A DNA stretch of 64,000 bases from Alphaproteobacteria bacterium casp-alpha6 (GTDB lineage Bacteria > Pseudomonadota > Alphaproteobacteria > Rhodobacterales > Rhodobacteraceae), in NCBI GenBank assembly GCA_001510135.1, contig LFER01000002.1, forward strand, positions 52,988 through 116,987. The letters are read 5' to 3'. Both the position numbers and the translations under genes were made by a program. The notes beneath the pieces were generated by a model. The model was not told the origin of the DNA. It did not search any database and saw nothing but the letters and a program-made list of their open reading frames with translations. Positions 39,723-50,044 of the stretch are shown piece after piece. Numbering within the stretch: position 1 is the first letter of the stretch; each line of letters starts with the position of its first letter.

Positions 39723-40932
39723 ACCGCCACCGTGCGCGGCGCGGCACTCTGACTGCGAGCATGGGTTTCAAGAGAGGGTTGCGAAAACGCACCAGATCCA
39801 ACGCTTCGTGGACACCCACTGTTTCAACACCGTCAAGCTGCGTTTTGACTGCGGAGCGGCTGTAAAAAGGGGCATCCAGCATATTTTTGACCTGCCGTGG
39901 TTGATATCCCGCATCCGCGCGGGTTTCGCGGGCAACCGCCCATAGGCTGCGTTTCAGGCGCGCCTTGGGGGGCAGGGGCATTTCGCTCGCATGTCCCTTT
40001 TCATCAAATTGGACGGCGGCCGCCAATTTGCTGCCGTTTAACCGCGTGGCATCGTAAAAACAGGTGCTTCCCCCTTGGGTCGGGTATCGTCCCCATGTCC
40101 AATAGGAAAAATCCTCTTCCAAGGCGCGGGTGCCAAAATTGGCGTCAAAATACCCGTGTCCCTCCCATTGCCAGCCTTTGCTGTTGAGATCCACGCTGAT
40201 GCGTGACGTTGGGGCAAATGGGCGCCAGATATGCGCACCGTCGGTGGTCAGCGGCAATTCGACGTCTGTAACTGCAGAGGGAGTGACAATGATCTGACCC
40301 TTAACCCGCGAAATCAATGGTGGAGAACCAATTTCGTTCACGTCGATGATCAAATGATCCCCATTCCATCGCATAGAAGACGGGCCCACCTGAAGCGTCG
40401 ATGGAGACTGGCGTAACGCGCTTTGCCCGCGGTCCGTCATTGTGAAACGCCCGCCGGGCCCATAGGTGGCCACATTGATGCAGACATGATTTTCGGGGTT
40501 TTTACGGCCTGACCACCGATACCAAGGCGAAAAGACGGACCCTATGAATCCGATGATCGAAATTGCGCGTTCTGTTGTGTCACTGATGCCATCGACATAC
40601 CACCAAGCGTAGCCATTTGGGGGGACGGCGATGTTGAAATTCGGTCCTTCAAGATCGCCTCGACTGCGTGCCGTGCGGAGAGTGTTGCCATAGGAACCCC
40701 CGCGCCCGGATGTGTTCCGCCGCCCGTCAGGTATAGCCCCATTATTTTCGTGCGACTTGTTGGACGACGGAAGGCCGCTGTCAGCCCATGTGGGCTCTGC
40801 CCGTAAAGCGATCCGTCCGAGGCTGGAAACATCTTTTCGAAATCCTTCGGTGTCGTAAGGGCCATTTCTGTGGGCTGAGGAGTGAAGGTCAGTCCGAAAC
40901 GTTCCAGCGTTTTCATAGTTAACGTCCGGCAT
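39715..40932 (-). CDS. crtC: Hydroxyneurosporene synthase (carotenoid 1,2-hydratase) CrtC; 5' end uncertain
   Basis: 'PNGYAWWYVDGISD..AISIIGFIGSVFSPWYRWSGRKNPENHVCINVATYG' CrtC N-terminus begins around codon 95 of this ORF; the codons upstream overlap crtD. Confidence 0.85.
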   Translation of the reverse strand: MPDVNYENAGTFRTDLHSSAHRNGPYDTEGFRKDVSSLGRIALRAEPTWADSGLPSSNKSHENNGAIPDGRRNTSGRGGSYGNTLRTARSRGDLEGPNFNIAVPPNGYAWWYVDGISDTTERAISIIGFIGSVFSPWYRWSGRKNPENHVCINVATYGPGGRFTMTDRGQSALRQSPSTLQVGPSSMRWNGDHLIIDVNEIGSPPLISRVKGQIIVTPSAVTDVELPLTTDGAHIWRPFAPTSRISVDLNSKGWQWEGHGYFDANFGTRALEEDFSYWTWGRYPTQGGSTCFYDATRLNGSKLAAAVQFDEKGHASEMPLPPKARLKRSLWAVARETRADAGYQPRQVKNMLDAPFYSRSAVKTQLDGVETVGVHEALDLVRFRNPLLKPMLAVRVPRRARWRFS

Positions 40933-42134
40933 GTTTCGAACTCCTCTTTGACGGGACGTGCCCGCGATACAGGCGGGGCGTTGAGTATAATTTCAAAGCG
41001 TTCTCTTTCTGGGTAGCCGGCATTTAGACCGCGATCCTGGGCGCACACATAGATTGTCGGTTCACTGGGCATGCGCCCAGCTTTGATATCATCGAATTCT
41101 GATTTTGGATTGGATGCAAAAAAAACATTATGACGGATCAGGTCCGGCCCATTTGCCTGTGCTTCAAAACTCCAGACGCGGGCAGAAAGACTGCGTTCAT
41201 CCTCAAGGCATTCTTTTGCGACTTCTTTGAATTCAGGCCCTAACTCACCTGTCGCCAATGCTCTGGGATCTCCGTTGAAGACAACGATATTGGCGATCCT
41301 TTGCTCTCCATTTTCCAAGAGAACACCTGTCGCATGCCCGTCTTGGAGCAATATCCGCTTGACCTTGGTATTGAAGACAAATTCTGCGTGGCGTTCTTTG
41401 GCAAGATTCATCAGCTTTTGCGCCAGAAGGTGCATGCCACCCTGAATGCCCCAAACACCTTTTGCTTCGGCCTGCCAGATTAGGGAAAGAAGCGCTGGCG
41501 ATCCATAAGGTGATCCGCCCACATATGTGGCGTACCGTCCAAATAGTTGTGCGAGCCTCGGATCTGAGAATTGTTGTGCCAGTTTGCTTGCCATCGTATG
41601 GAGCGGCGCAATATCTCTGGCGAGCGAGGGACGCTTTATCATCAGCTTCGCCATATCCCATTGTGATGGTTCGCTCGTCTGCATCATCGGAATGTCCAAG
41701 GCTTCGAACAAGCGTTTGGTTTTCTGGAAGAACTTTTGAAACTCTTTGAAACTGGTCAATCCTGCGAATTCGTATATCGCCTGCTGGGACGTTTCATAAT
41801 CATCAAATAGATCAAGCGTTGATCCATCCGGCCACCAATGCCGCGCCAGTATTTTCTGGCGTATCAGCATAAGATGTTTGTCCAACGGTTCACCGATCGA
41901 TTTGAAAAGCTCGTCAAACACCGGCCGCATCGTCAAAACAGTCGGCCCGGCATCAATTGGGCCTGCAGAAGATGGCAGTGCCCGCATCTTCCCACCCGGA
42001 GCGTCATGCTGTTCAAGAACAGTGACAGAATAACCTTCATGAGCCAGCCGTACGGCAACCGCGAGCCCGGCAATACCAGAGCCTACAACAATTACCTGAC
42101 CTTTGGATCTGTTTTGAATTACGGATAAGTTCAT
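40542..42134 (-). CDS. crtD: Methoxyneurosporene dehydrogenase CrtD
   Basis: 'QVIVVGSGIAGLAVAVRLAHEGYSVTVLEQHDAPGGKMRALPSSAGPIDAGPTVLTMRPVFDELF'; C-term 'LYLTGGGTHPGAGVPMATLSARHAVEAIL'. Confidence 0.95.
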   Translation of the reverse strand: MNLSVIQNRSKGQVIVVGSGIAGLAVAVRLAHEGYSVTVLEQHDAPGGKMRALPSSAGPIDAGPTVLTMRPVFDELFKSIGEPLDKHLMLIRQKILARHWWPDGSTLDLFDDYETSQQAIYEFAGLTSFKEFQKFFQKTKRLFEALDIPMMQTSEPSQWDMAKLMIKRPSLARDIAPLHTMASKLAQQFSDPRLAQLFGRYATYVGGSPYGSPALLSLIWQAEAKGVWGIQGGMHLLAQKLMNLAKERHAEFVFNTKVKRILLQDGHATGVLLENGEQRIANIVVFNGDPRALATGELGPEFKEVAKECLEDERSLSARVWSFEAQANGPDLIRHNVFFASNPKSEFDDIKAGRMPSEPTIYVCAQDRGLNAGYPERERFEIILNAPPVSRARPVKEEFETCRTLTMKTLERFGLTFTPQPTEMALTTPKDFEKMFPASDGSLYGQSPHGLTAAFRRPTSRTKIMGLYLTGGGTHPGAGVPMATLSARHAVEAILKDRISTSPSPQMATLGGMSMASVTQQNAQFRSSDS

Positions 42135-42142
42135 AATTCAAT

Positions 42143-42160
42143 TGTTGACTCATTCTTACA
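42143..42160. promoter_or_regulatory. PpsR/CrtJ-type box TGTTGACTCATTCTTACA
   Basis: Exact TGT-N12-ACA in divergent crtD/crtE intergenic region. Confidence 0.7.
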
Positions 42161-42163
42161 ATG

Positions 42164-42181
42164 TGTCCAGTATGATTTACA
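42164..42181. promoter_or_regulatory. PpsR/CrtJ-type box TGTCCAGTATGATTTACA
   Basis: Exact TGT-N12-ACA; second of a pair in crtD/crtE intergenic region. Confidence 0.7.
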
Positions 42182-42197
42182 CACAAGCGTCAACTAT

Positions 42198-43097
42198 ATG
42201 GTACATATTTTGGAAAAATTGCCAAAAAACAGTCTCTTTGGACGCATTGAAGACGCGATGATCAGGGCGCTTGCGCTTTCCCGGTCGACTGAGGCCCCTG
42301 AAAAGCTCTTGTCTGCTTTACAATATGCAACCTTTCCGGGAGGTGCGAGGATCAGGCCGACAATTCTAACCTCCGTGGCTATGGCGTGCGGCGATGATCA
42401 GCCAAAATTGACCGATGCAGCCGCTGCCGCGCTTGAACTGATCCATTGTGCCAGTTTGGTTCACGATGATCTTCCCTGTTTTGACAATGCGGATGTTCGT
42501 CGTGGAAAGGCCGCGGTGCACCGCGCCTATTCTGAGCCTTTAGCTGTGCTGACAGGAGACAGCCTGATTGTGCTTGCCTTTGCTGTGCTCGCTTCTGTTC
42601 CAAACGCAGATTGTGCCCGCGCAATGACCCTTGTGCGGATCCTTGCGCGCCAGACGGGAATGCCCAACGGCATCTGCGCCGGTCAGGGGTGGGAGAGTGA
42701 AGATAAGATTGATCTCTCTGCATACCATCGTTCCAAGACAGGTGCGCTTTTCGTTGCGGCAACACAGATGGGGGCGGTTGCTGCGGGTCAGGATGCCGAA
42801 CCTTGGTACGAGTTGGGCGCACGAATCGGTGAGGCGTTTCAGGTTGCCGACGATCTGCGCGATGTGATGTTCAGCGAAGAAGAACTGGGAAAACCTGCGG
42901 GTCAGGACAGTCTTCATTCCAGACCAAATGCAGTTGCGCAATTGGGTGTAGACGGAGCGAAGTCCCGGCTCAAAGACATTCTTGCCGGGGCAATTGCATC
43001 CATTCCATCTTGCCCGGGTGAAGCACAACTTGCCCAGATGGTGACCTTGCAGGCAAAGAAAATCATGCCGGACGTTAAGACGCCCTCTGAGGTTTAG
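42198..43097 (+). CDS. crtE: Geranylgeranyl diphosphate synthase CrtE
   Basis: Polyprenyl synthase: 'FPGGARIRPTILTSVAMACG', 'LIHCASLVHDDLPCFDNADVRRGKAAVH', 'FQVADDLRD'. Confidence 0.96.
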   Translation: MVHILEKLPKNSLFGRIEDAMIRALALSRSTEAPEKLLSALQYATFPGGARIRPTILTSVAMACGDDQPKLTDAAAAALELIHCASLVHDDLPCFDNADVRRGKAAVHRAYSEPLAVLTGDSLIVLAFAVLASVPNADCARAMTLVRILARQTGMPNGICAGQGWESEDKIDLSAYHRSKTGALFVAATQMGAVAAGQDAEPWYELGARIGEAFQVADDLRDVMFSEEELGKPAGQDSLHSRPNAVAQLGVDGAKSRLKDILAGAIASIPSCPGEAQLAQMVTLQAKKIMPDVKTPSEV

Positions 43098-43099
43098 AG

Positions 43100-44233
43100 A
43101 TGTCTGCCATCCATTCTCATCCCCATCGGCGCGCTCCGGCCCTGTCTCGGCTATGGGATTTTAACGGACTGTTTTCCAATGATAAATTTCAGGCATGGGT
43201 GAGTAACATTCCCGTGCTCAGACGGATTGCCCGCGCAGAGGGGGAGGCTATTTTTGATCTGATCATGGGGTTTGTGAACGCACAGGTTCTTTGGGCTTTG
43301 GTGGAGCTGCGGATTTTGAACTCTTTGTTGGACGGACCAAAGCAGATTGCAGAAATTTCTTCGGCCGCAGCCCTTTCCCCTGAGCGTGCAGAAATTTTAA
43401 TGAACGGCGCAACGGCGCTTGGTTTAACAAAAAGGCGTGCAAACGGGGTTTATGCACTGCGCCGCAAAGGGGCGTCTTTGCTTGGGGTTCCGGGTCTGAC
43501 GGATATGATCCGTCATCATGCCCATTTTTACCGTGACATGGCAGATCCAGTAGCCTTATTGCGCGATGAGGTGGATACAGAATTGTCCCATTTTTGGCCT
43601 TATGTTTTCGGGGCCTCCGATAGCGCTCCGATGCAGGTCACGGAAAATTATTCAAATCTTATGGCCGCATCTCAAAAATTGGTGGCCCATGATACTTTGA
43701 AAATGGTGACCTTTCGCTCAGGAAACGCCATCTTGGATGTTGGTGGTGGGACCGGCAATTTTGCGATTGAACTGGCCCGAAAATTTACCGATGTCCGTGT
43801 CAGCGTCTTTGATCTGCCGCAGGTCAAACCTGCCGCTGATGCGCATCTTTCGGCAAAAGGGTTTTCAGACAGGATTACTTTTCAGTCGGGGTCTTTTCGT
43901 GATGAACCGCTGCCCTTGGGATATGATGCGATCACATTAATCAGGGTCCTTTATGATCATTCAGACAGCACGATAATGGATCTTTTGAAGCGGGCATATG
44001 ATGCGCTTTCAGAGGGGGGACGGCTGATCGTGTCTGAACCTATGAGCGGCGGGGACAAGCCGCATCGGGCAGGCGATGTGTATTTTGCATTTTACACAAT
44101 GGCCATGCGAACAGGTAAGGCCCGCAGCGCGAATCAAATCGCACAGATGTGCCAAAAAATTGGATTTCGTTCTATTTTGATCCCAAAAGCACCCCGAAAA
44201 TTCATCACTTCCGCCGTCATTTGTGTAAAGTAA
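43100..44233 (+). CDS. crtF: Hydroxyneurosporene O-methyltransferase CrtF
   Basis: SAM-dependent O-MTase 'ILDVGGGTGNFAIELARKFTDVRVSVFDLPQV' in conserved crtE-crtF-bchC order. Confidence 0.95.
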   Translation: MSAIHSHPHRRAPALSRLWDFNGLFSNDKFQAWVSNIPVLRRIARAEGEAIFDLIMGFVNAQVLWALVELRILNSLLDGPKQIAEISSAAALSPERAEILMNGATALGLTKRRANGVYALRRKGASLLGVPGLTDMIRHHAHFYRDMADPVALLRDEVDTELSHFWPYVFGASDSAPMQVTENYSNLMAASQKLVAHDTLKMVTFRSGNAILDVGGGTGNFAIELARKFTDVRVSVFDLPQVKPAADAHLSAKGFSDRITFQSGSFRDEPLPLGYDAITLIRVLYDHSDSTIMDLLKRAYDALSEGGRLIVSEPMSGGDKPHRAGDVYFAFYTMAMRTGKARSANQIAQMCQKIGFRSILIPKAPRKFITSAVICVK

Positions 44234-44254
44234 ATCCAACACTCCTTTTGGGTA

Positions 44255-44272
44255 TGTCTATTTTTATTGACA
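44255..44272. promoter_or_regulatory. PpsR/CrtJ-type box TGTCTATTTTTATTGACA
   Basis: Exact TGT-N12-ACA upstream of bchC. Confidence 0.75.
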
Positions 44273-44280
44273 GACACAAC

Positions 44281-44298
44281 TGTCAGGTTAAACTGACA
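44281..44298. promoter_or_regulatory. PpsR/CrtJ-type box TGTCAGGTTAAACTGACA
   Basis: Exact TGT-N12-ACA with extended TGTCA/TGACA arms upstream of bchC. Confidence 0.8.
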
Positions 44299-44351
44299 CA
44301 TATGCAATTCTGACACTTTTGGGTGAACAGGATCGACTGAGGGAGAGACCA

Positions 44352-45293
44352 TTGCAGACGCGAGCTGTCATTTTGCAAGGACCGCGTGACCTGTCGTTTG
44401 ATACGCTGGCGCTTAAGGCGCCAGAGCAAAACGACGTTGTCGTTGAAATTTCCCATTCCGCAATTTCAACTGGAACCGAAAAGCTTTTCTGGACAGGCGA
44501 CATGCCGCCTTTTCCCGGGATGGGATACCCGCTGGTGCCCGGATATGAAGCCTTTGGGGAAATTGTTGAAGCCCCTACGCAGTCAGGATTTTCCGTTGGA
44601 GATCATGTATTTGTACCTGGTGCGAATTGTTACAAGGATGCCTTTGGGCTGTTTGGAGGATCCGCGCGTCATGTTGTGACCTCTGCGGATCGTGTTAGTA
44701 AACTTGACAAAGCATTTGGCCCCCAAGGGGCCTTGCTTGCGCTCGCGGCAACGGCACGTCACGCCATGGCGGGTCTTCAAAAAACTGTGCCGGATCTGAT
44801 TGTGGGGCATGGAGTGCTTGGACGGTTGCTTGCGCGATTAACAATTGCTGCCGGTGCACCCGCACCCACCGTTTGGGAAATTGATTCTTCGCGTCAAGGC
44901 GGCGCAGAGGGATACGAGGTGATCACGCCTGATCTTGATCCGAGGCGCGATTATCAGTCGATTTATGATGCTTCCGGCAATGGATCTTTGCTCAATGAAT
45001 TGGTTAGCCGTATTGCCAAGGGCGGGGAAATTGTTTTGGCGGGCTTTTACACGCAACCGCTCAATTTCGCCTTTCCTCCGGCCTTTATGAAAGAAGCGCG
45101 CATCAGGATTGCAGCTGAATGGCAGAAAGAAGACATGATTGCCACCCGCGCTTTGATTGAAAATGGCGCCCTGTCGCTTGCGGGTCTTATTACCCATCAC
45201 ATGGCAGCAGAAGAGGCGCACAAAGCCTATCCTGTCGCCTTTGATGATCCCGCCTGTTTGAAAATGATGCTAAATTGGAAGGACGTTGCGTGA
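44352..45293 (+). CDS. bchC: Bacteriochlorophyllide a dehydrogenase BchC (TTG start)
   Basis: '(M)[20 protein letters not shown]' matches the BchC N-term and begins at TTG 44352; followed by bchX. Confidence 0.93.
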   Translation: MQTRAVILQGPRDLSFDTLALKAPEQNDVVVEISHSAISTGTEKLFWTGDMPPFPGMGYPLVPGYEAFGEIVEAPTQSGFSVGDHVFVPGANCYKDAFGLFGGSARHVVTSADRVSKLDKAFGPQGALLALAATARHAMAGLQKTVPDLIVGHGVLGRLLARLTIAAGAPAPTVWEIDSSRQGGAEGYEVITPDLDPRRDYQSIYDASGNGSLLNELVSRIAKGGEIVLAGFYTQPLNFAFPPAFMKEARIRIAAEWQKEDMIATRALIENGALSLAGLITHHMAAEEAHKAYPVAFDDPACLKMMLNWKDVA

Positions 45294-46303
45294 AAGACGA
45301 AGTCCCAAACCTTAAAGATTTTGACAAAAGACTGCGTGAAGAGGCGCATATGGACTTGGCCGACGTTCAGGCGGCCGAAGCGCAGGGTGAACCTACGTCC
45401 AAAACGCAGATCATCGCCATTTATGGAAAAGGGGGCATCGGGAAATCCTTTACCCTTGCCAACCTAAGTCACATGATGGCGGAGCAGGGAAAACGCGTAT
45501 TGCTGATCGGCTGCGATCCAAAGTCTGACACCACCAGTCTCCTCTTCGGAGGAAAGGCCTGTCCGACGATCATCGAAACCTCCACCAAAAAGAAACTTGC
45601 CGGCGAGGAGGTTAAAATCGGGGATGTCTGTTTCAAACGCGGCGGTGTTTTCGCTATGGAGCTTGGCGGGCCCGAAGTAGGGCGTGGCTGTGGCGGGCGC
45701 GGAATCATCCATGGCTTTGAGCTGTTGGAAAAGCTCGGTTTTCATGATTGGGATTTTGACTACGTTTTGCTTGATTTCCTCGGCGATGTGGTCTGTGGCG
45801 GTTTCGGGTTACCCATTGCGCGGGACATGGCGCAAAAGGTTATTCTGGTTGGGTCAAACGATCTTCAATCGCTGTATGTTGCAAACAACGTCTGCTCTGC
45901 CGTTGAATATTTCAGAAAGCTTGGCGGCAACGTCGGTGTTGCGGGGCTTGTCATCAACAAAGATGATGGAACTGGAGAGGCCGCAGCCTTTGCTGAAGCT
46001 GTGAATATCCCGATCCTTGCAGCCATTCCCCAAGATGATGATTTACGAAAGAAATCGGCGAATTATCAAATTGTGGGTACGCAGAAAAGCCAATGGGGCG
46101 ATCTTTTTGCTCAATTGGCCGATGCGGTTGCACTTGCACCACCAGTTCGACCTGCGCCGCTCGACCAAGACGGGTTGCTGAACCTGTTTGATAGCAAAGA
46201 TACAGGTGGGGATTTCGTTCTCGAACCTGCCACCGATATGGACATGCGTGGCAGCAATGCCAAGCCCAAAGCATCTCTCGAAGTGATCTATGATGAGGCC
46301 TGA
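45290..46303 (+). CDS. bchX: Chlorophyllide reductase iron protein subunit BchX (GTG start)
   Basis: '[51 protein letters not shown]' NifH-like; GTG at 45290 overlaps the bchC stop. Confidence 0.97.
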   Translation: MKDEVPNLKDFDKRLREEAHMDLADVQAAEAQGEPTSKTQIIAIYGKGGIGKSFTLANLSHMMAEQGKRVLLIGCDPKSDTTSLLFGGKACPTIIETSTKKKLAGEEVKIGDVCFKRGGVFAMELGGPEVGRGCGGRGIIHGFELLEKLGFHDWDFDYVLLDFLGDVVCGGFGLPIARDMAQKVILVGSNDLQSLYVANNVCSAVEYFRKLGGNVGVAGLVINKDDGTGEAAAFAEAVNIPILAAIPQDDDLRKKSANYQIVGTQKSQWGDLFAQLADAVALAPPVRPAPLDQDGLLNLFDSKDTGGDFVLEPATDMDMRGSNAKPKASLEVIYDEA

Positions 46304-46306
46304 TGG

Positions 46307-47872
46307 ATGAGCGACGAAGTCACATATGACAACGCCGCAACGGCAGAGGTGATCAAAGGTCATCCGCGCGATGACGTTTCAGATGCGCCAATTCTTCAGG
46401 ACGGGCTTGGGTGCCATTCCGGCTCCGAAATGGAAAAGGCGGCGCGCCTATCCGGAAATTCAGAGATTTTAGATCAGTTTGCAAAAGATTATCCTCAAGG
46501 TCCCCATGACAAACCACAATCGATGTGTCCAGCGTTCGGGTCACTTCGAGTTGGTCTGAGGATGCGGCGCGTGGCGACAGTCCTGTCTGGGTCTGCTTGT
46601 TGCGTTTATGGACTAACCTTTGTGAGCCACTTTTACGGTGCGCGCAGATCGGTTGGCTACGTGCCGTTCAATTCCGAAACATTGGTCACCGGTAAGCTAT
46701 TTGAAGACATTCGTGATTCTGTCCATGAGCTGGCAGATCCTGATAAATATGACGCCATTGTCGTCACAAACCTGTGTGTGCCAACGGCAAGCGGCGTGCC
46801 TTTGCGGCTTTTGCCGGATCAAATCAACGGTGTCAGGATTGTCGGCATAGATGTGCCCGGATTCGGGATACCCACCCATGCTGAGGCTAAAGATGTGCTG
46901 GCAGGTGCCATGCTCAATTACGCCCGACAAGAAATCAAAGCAGGTCCGGTTGCGGCCCCGATTGGAGGGAAATCGGACAGACCGACTGTAACGCTTTTGG
47001 GTGAAATGTTCCCGGCTGATCCGATGATGATCGGCGCGATGCTCGCTCCTCTTGGCCTTGCGGCTGGGCCTGTTGTTCCCGCACGGGAATGGCGTGAACT
47101 TTATGCTGCATTGGATTGTGGCGCCGTGGCGGCCATTCATCCATTTTACACTGCCGCGGTTCGTGAATTTGAGGCCGCTGGAAGACCTATTATCGGTAGC
47201 GCGCCCGTGGGCCATGATGGGACAGCGGCCTGGCTTAAAAATATTGGGGATGCATTTGGCCTTGGGTCCGATCAGGTGGCAGTAGCACAAAATGCATTTT
47301 TGCCTGCGATCAAAGCGTCTTTGGCGAATGCACCAGTAAAGGGTCGGATCACGCTCTCTGGATATGAGGGTAGTGAACTTTTGGTGGCACGCCTCTTAAT
47401 CGAAAGTGGTGCTGAGATCCCCTATGTGGGCACTGCGTGCCCCAAAACGCCGTGGTCAGCTGCTGATGCGGATTGGTTGAAATCAAAGGGTACAGAGGTG
47501 AAATTCCGCGCCTCTCTTGAAGATGATTGTGCCGCGATGGAGGCCTTTGAGCCTGATTTGGCAATCGGAACAACGCCGGTTGTTCAAAAGGCCAAAGAGC
47601 TGGCAATCCCGGGTCTTTATTTCACAAATCTCATCTCTGCCCGTCCCTTGATGGGGCCAGCCGGTGCCGGATCTTTGGCAGAGGTTGTGAACGCCGCCAT
47701 CGCTGGAAGGGCGCGAATGGACAAGATGCGCGACTTCTTTGAGGGCGTTGGAATGGGTGACAGTGCCGGTATTTGGGAAGGCAGCCCAAATCTGCGTCCT
47801 GATTTTCGCGCCGTGCATCAGAAGAAACTTGATAAAGCAGCGCGTGCTGCCAAAGCGCAGGAGATGATCTGA
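46307..47872 (+). CDS. bchY: Chlorophyllide reductase subunit BchY
   Basis: '[57 protein letters not shown]'. Confidence 0.97.
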   Translation: MSDEVTYDNAATAEVIKGHPRDDVSDAPILQDGLGCHSGSEMEKAARLSGNSEILDQFAKDYPQGPHDKPQSMCPAFGSLRVGLRMRRVATVLSGSACCVYGLTFVSHFYGARRSVGYVPFNSETLVTGKLFEDIRDSVHELADPDKYDAIVVTNLCVPTASGVPLRLLPDQINGVRIVGIDVPGFGIPTHAEAKDVLAGAMLNYARQEIKAGPVAAPIGGKSDRPTVTLLGEMFPADPMMIGAMLAPLGLAAGPVVPAREWRELYAALDCGAVAAIHPFYTAAVREFEAAGRPIIGSAPVGHDGTAAWLKNIGDAFGLGSDQVAVAQNAFLPAIKASLANAPVKGRITLSGYEGSELLVARLLIESGAEIPYVGTACPKTPWSAADADWLKSKGTEVKFRASLEDDCAAMEAFEPDLAIGTTPVVQKAKELAIPGLYFTNLISARPLMGPAGAGSLAEVVNAAIAGRARMDKMRDFFEGVGMGDSAGIWEGSPNLRPDFRAVHQKKLDKAARAAKAQEMI

Positions 47873-49356
47873 TGTTGATCCAAGATCATGATCGCGCGGG
47901 CGGATATTGGGGGGCGGTTTATGCCTTTTGCGCGGTCAAGGGACTTCAATGTGTGATTGACGGGCCGGTTGGTTGTGAAAACCTTCCCGTGACTTCTGTG
48001 CTGCATTACACAGATGCCTTACCGCCTCATGAGCTTCCGATCGTTGTGACAGGGCTGGGCGAGGAAGAGCTCGGTCGCGACGGTACCGAAGGCGCGATGA
48101 AACGGGCATGGGGCACGCTTGATCCCGCACTTCCAGCGGTGGTTGTCACCGGATCAATCGCCGAAATGATCGGTGGCGGAGTGACCCCGCAGGGAACAAA
48201 TATTCAACGCTTTCTGCCGCGCACCATTGATGAGGATCAATGGGAAGCCGCAGACAGGGCCATGACGTGGATATTCACCGAATTTGGAATGACCAAGGGC
48301 CGCATGCCGCCTGAGAAAAAACGCGCAGAGGATGCGAAACCCCGTGTCAATATTTTGGGCCCGATGTATGGCACATTCAACATGCCAAGCGACCTTGCTG
48401 AAATCCGCCGTCTGGTCGAAGGCATTGGGGCTGAGGTCAACATGGTCATGCCCCTTGGCGCCCATATTGCCGAAATGCGTGATCTGGTGAATGCGGATGT
48501 GAATATATGCATGTATCGGGAATTTGGCCGCGGGCTTTGCGAAGTGCTCGGCAAACCATACTTGCAAGCGCCGATCGGTGTGGACAGTACCACGAAGTTC
48601 CTGCGCAAGCTTGGGGAATTGCTTCAGCTTGATCCGGAACCATTCATCGTACGGGAAAAACATTCCACCATCAAACCGGTTTGGGATTTATGGCGCTCTG
48701 TGACGCAGGATTTCTTTGCGACGGCAAGCTTTGCGATTGTTGCGAATGAAACCTATGCACGTGGCATTCGTAATTACCTTGAAGATGATCTTGGCCTGCC
48801 TTGCGCTTTCGCCGTTGCCCGCGCACGGGGCAGCAAAACGAATAATAATGAAGTGCGCGCGCTTATGGCGCAAAAACGTCCCTTGGTCGTTCTCGGTAGC
48901 ATAAATGAAAAAATGTATCTCGCCGAATTGAAAGGCGGTCACGGGCCAAGCCCTGCCTTTATTCCCGCTTCCTTTCCAGGTGCTGCTATTCGCCGCGCCA
49001 CAGGCACACCGATGATGGGATATGCGGGGGCCACTTATTTGCTGCAAGAAGTCTGTAATGGGCTTTTTGATGCGCTCTTTCATATTCTGCCTCTGGGCAG
49101 TGATATGGATCAGGCAGAAGCCACGCTCACCCCATTAAAACGCGATTTCCCTTGGGATGCAGATGCCCAAGCAGCTCTGGATCGCATCGTTGCACAGCAT
49201 CCTATTTTGACCCGTATTTCTGCCGCTAAAAACCTGCGAGATGCCGCTGAAAAGGCAGCCCTTTCTGCAGGTGCAGAACGCGTGGTGATCGAAACAGTTC
49301 TTGCGCTTGAGCCCACTGCAAGCGCCCCCAATAAAGGAGGAGCAAAAGATGACTGA
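47872..49356 (+). CDS. bchZ: Chlorophyllide reductase subunit BchZ
   Basis: '[56 protein letters not shown]'. Confidence 0.97.
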   Translation: MLIQDHDRAGGYWGAVYAFCAVKGLQCVIDGPVGCENLPVTSVLHYTDALPPHELPIVVTGLGEEELGRDGTEGAMKRAWGTLDPALPAVVVTGSIAEMIGGGVTPQGTNIQRFLPRTIDEDQWEAADRAMTWIFTEFGMTKGRMPPEKKRAEDAKPRVNILGPMYGTFNMPSDLAEIRRLVEGIGAEVNMVMPLGAHIAEMRDLVNADVNICMYREFGRGLCEVLGKPYLQAPIGVDSTTKFLRKLGELLQLDPEPFIVREKHSTIKPVWDLWRSVTQDFFATASFAIVANETYARGIRNYLEDDLGLPCAFAVARARGSKTNNNEVRALMAQKRPLVVLGSINEKMYLAELKGGHGPSPAFIPASFPGAAIRRATGTPMMGYAGATYLLQEVCNGLFDALFHILPLGSDMDQAEATLTPLKRDFPWDADAQAALDRIVAQHPILTRISAAKNLRDAAEKAALSAGAERVVIETVLALEPTASAPNKGGAKDD

Positions 49357-49570
49357 TATTGCTTCAAACACCCCAAAACCCCGCGGTCAGAACCGCCGGA
49401 GTTTGGAATATATTCTGTATTTCAGCCTCATATTCGTGCTGGCAATTCCCTTTGTCACCGTTTTTTGGGTGCTGGATGTGATCCGGAAACAGACGCTTAT
49501 GCTTCATGGACCGCTCGCGCGGGCCTGGGCTGAGGCGGACCGGGTGACACCCCTGATTTTCTCTCTCTGA
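49349..49570 (+). CDS. pufQ: PufQ, bacteriochlorophyll-related protein
   Basis: 73 aa, one TM, '[31 protein letters not shown]'; overlaps the bchZ stop and precedes pufB. Confidence 0.92.
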   Translation: MTDIASNTPKPRGQNRRSLEYILYFSLIFVLAIPFVTVFWVLDVIRKQTLMLHGPLARAWAEADRVTPLIFSL

Positions 49571-49650
49571 ATATTCGGCGAGGGAAAAAGAGACTGGCGT
49601 CCCTTAGGGGCCGTCAGAGACCCGAGGGGCATCCCGCCCCGAGGACCCGG

Positions 49651-49667
49651 CCGCAGGGGCACTGCGG
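49651..49667 (+). other. Hairpin in pufQ-pufB intercistronic region
   Basis: CCGCAG-gggca-CTGCGG perfect 6-bp stem upstream of the pufB ribosome-binding site. Confidence 0.5.
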
Positions 49668-49696
49668 CGTCAGCGTAGCAACCCGGAGGGAAGTTT

Positions 49697-49861
49697 ATGG
49701 CTGATAGAAGTGACCTGTCTTTCACAGGTCTTACAGACGAACAAGCGCAGGAACTGCACTCAGTGTATATGAGCGGTCTTTGGCTATTTGCGATAGCCTG
49801 TCTGATCGCCCACATCGCGACGTACATGTGGCTGCCTTGGTTCACTAATTGGGGAGGCTAA
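49697..49861 (+). CDS. pufB: Light-harvesting 1 beta chain PufB (not in supplied ORF track)
   Basis: Direct reading: [54 protein letters not shown], canonical LH1 beta with conserved His. Confidence 0.97.
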   Translation: MADRSDLSFTGLTDEQAQELHSVYMSGLWLFAIACLIAHIATYMWLPWFTNWGG

Positions 49862-49864
49862 GAC

Positions 49865-50023
49865 ATGGCTAATTTTTATAAAATCTGGCTAGTTTTCGAT
49901 CCGCGCCGCGTTTTCGTGGTGCAGGGTGTCTTCCTCTTTTTGCTGGCGGCGATGATCCATCTTGTCGTCCTGAGCAATTTCAACTGGTTTGAAAAGGCTG
50001 TCGCGGCAGCCGGAGCCGGCTGA
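49865..50023 (+). CDS. pufA: Light-harvesting 1 alpha chain PufA (not in supplied ORF track)
   Basis: Direct reading: [52 protein letters not shown], canonical LH1 alpha. Confidence 0.97.
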   Translation: MANFYKIWLVFDPRRVFVVQGVFLFLLAAMIHLVVLSNFNWFEKAVAAAGAG

Positions 50024-50044
50024 TTAGGCACCAGCAAGCAAACA

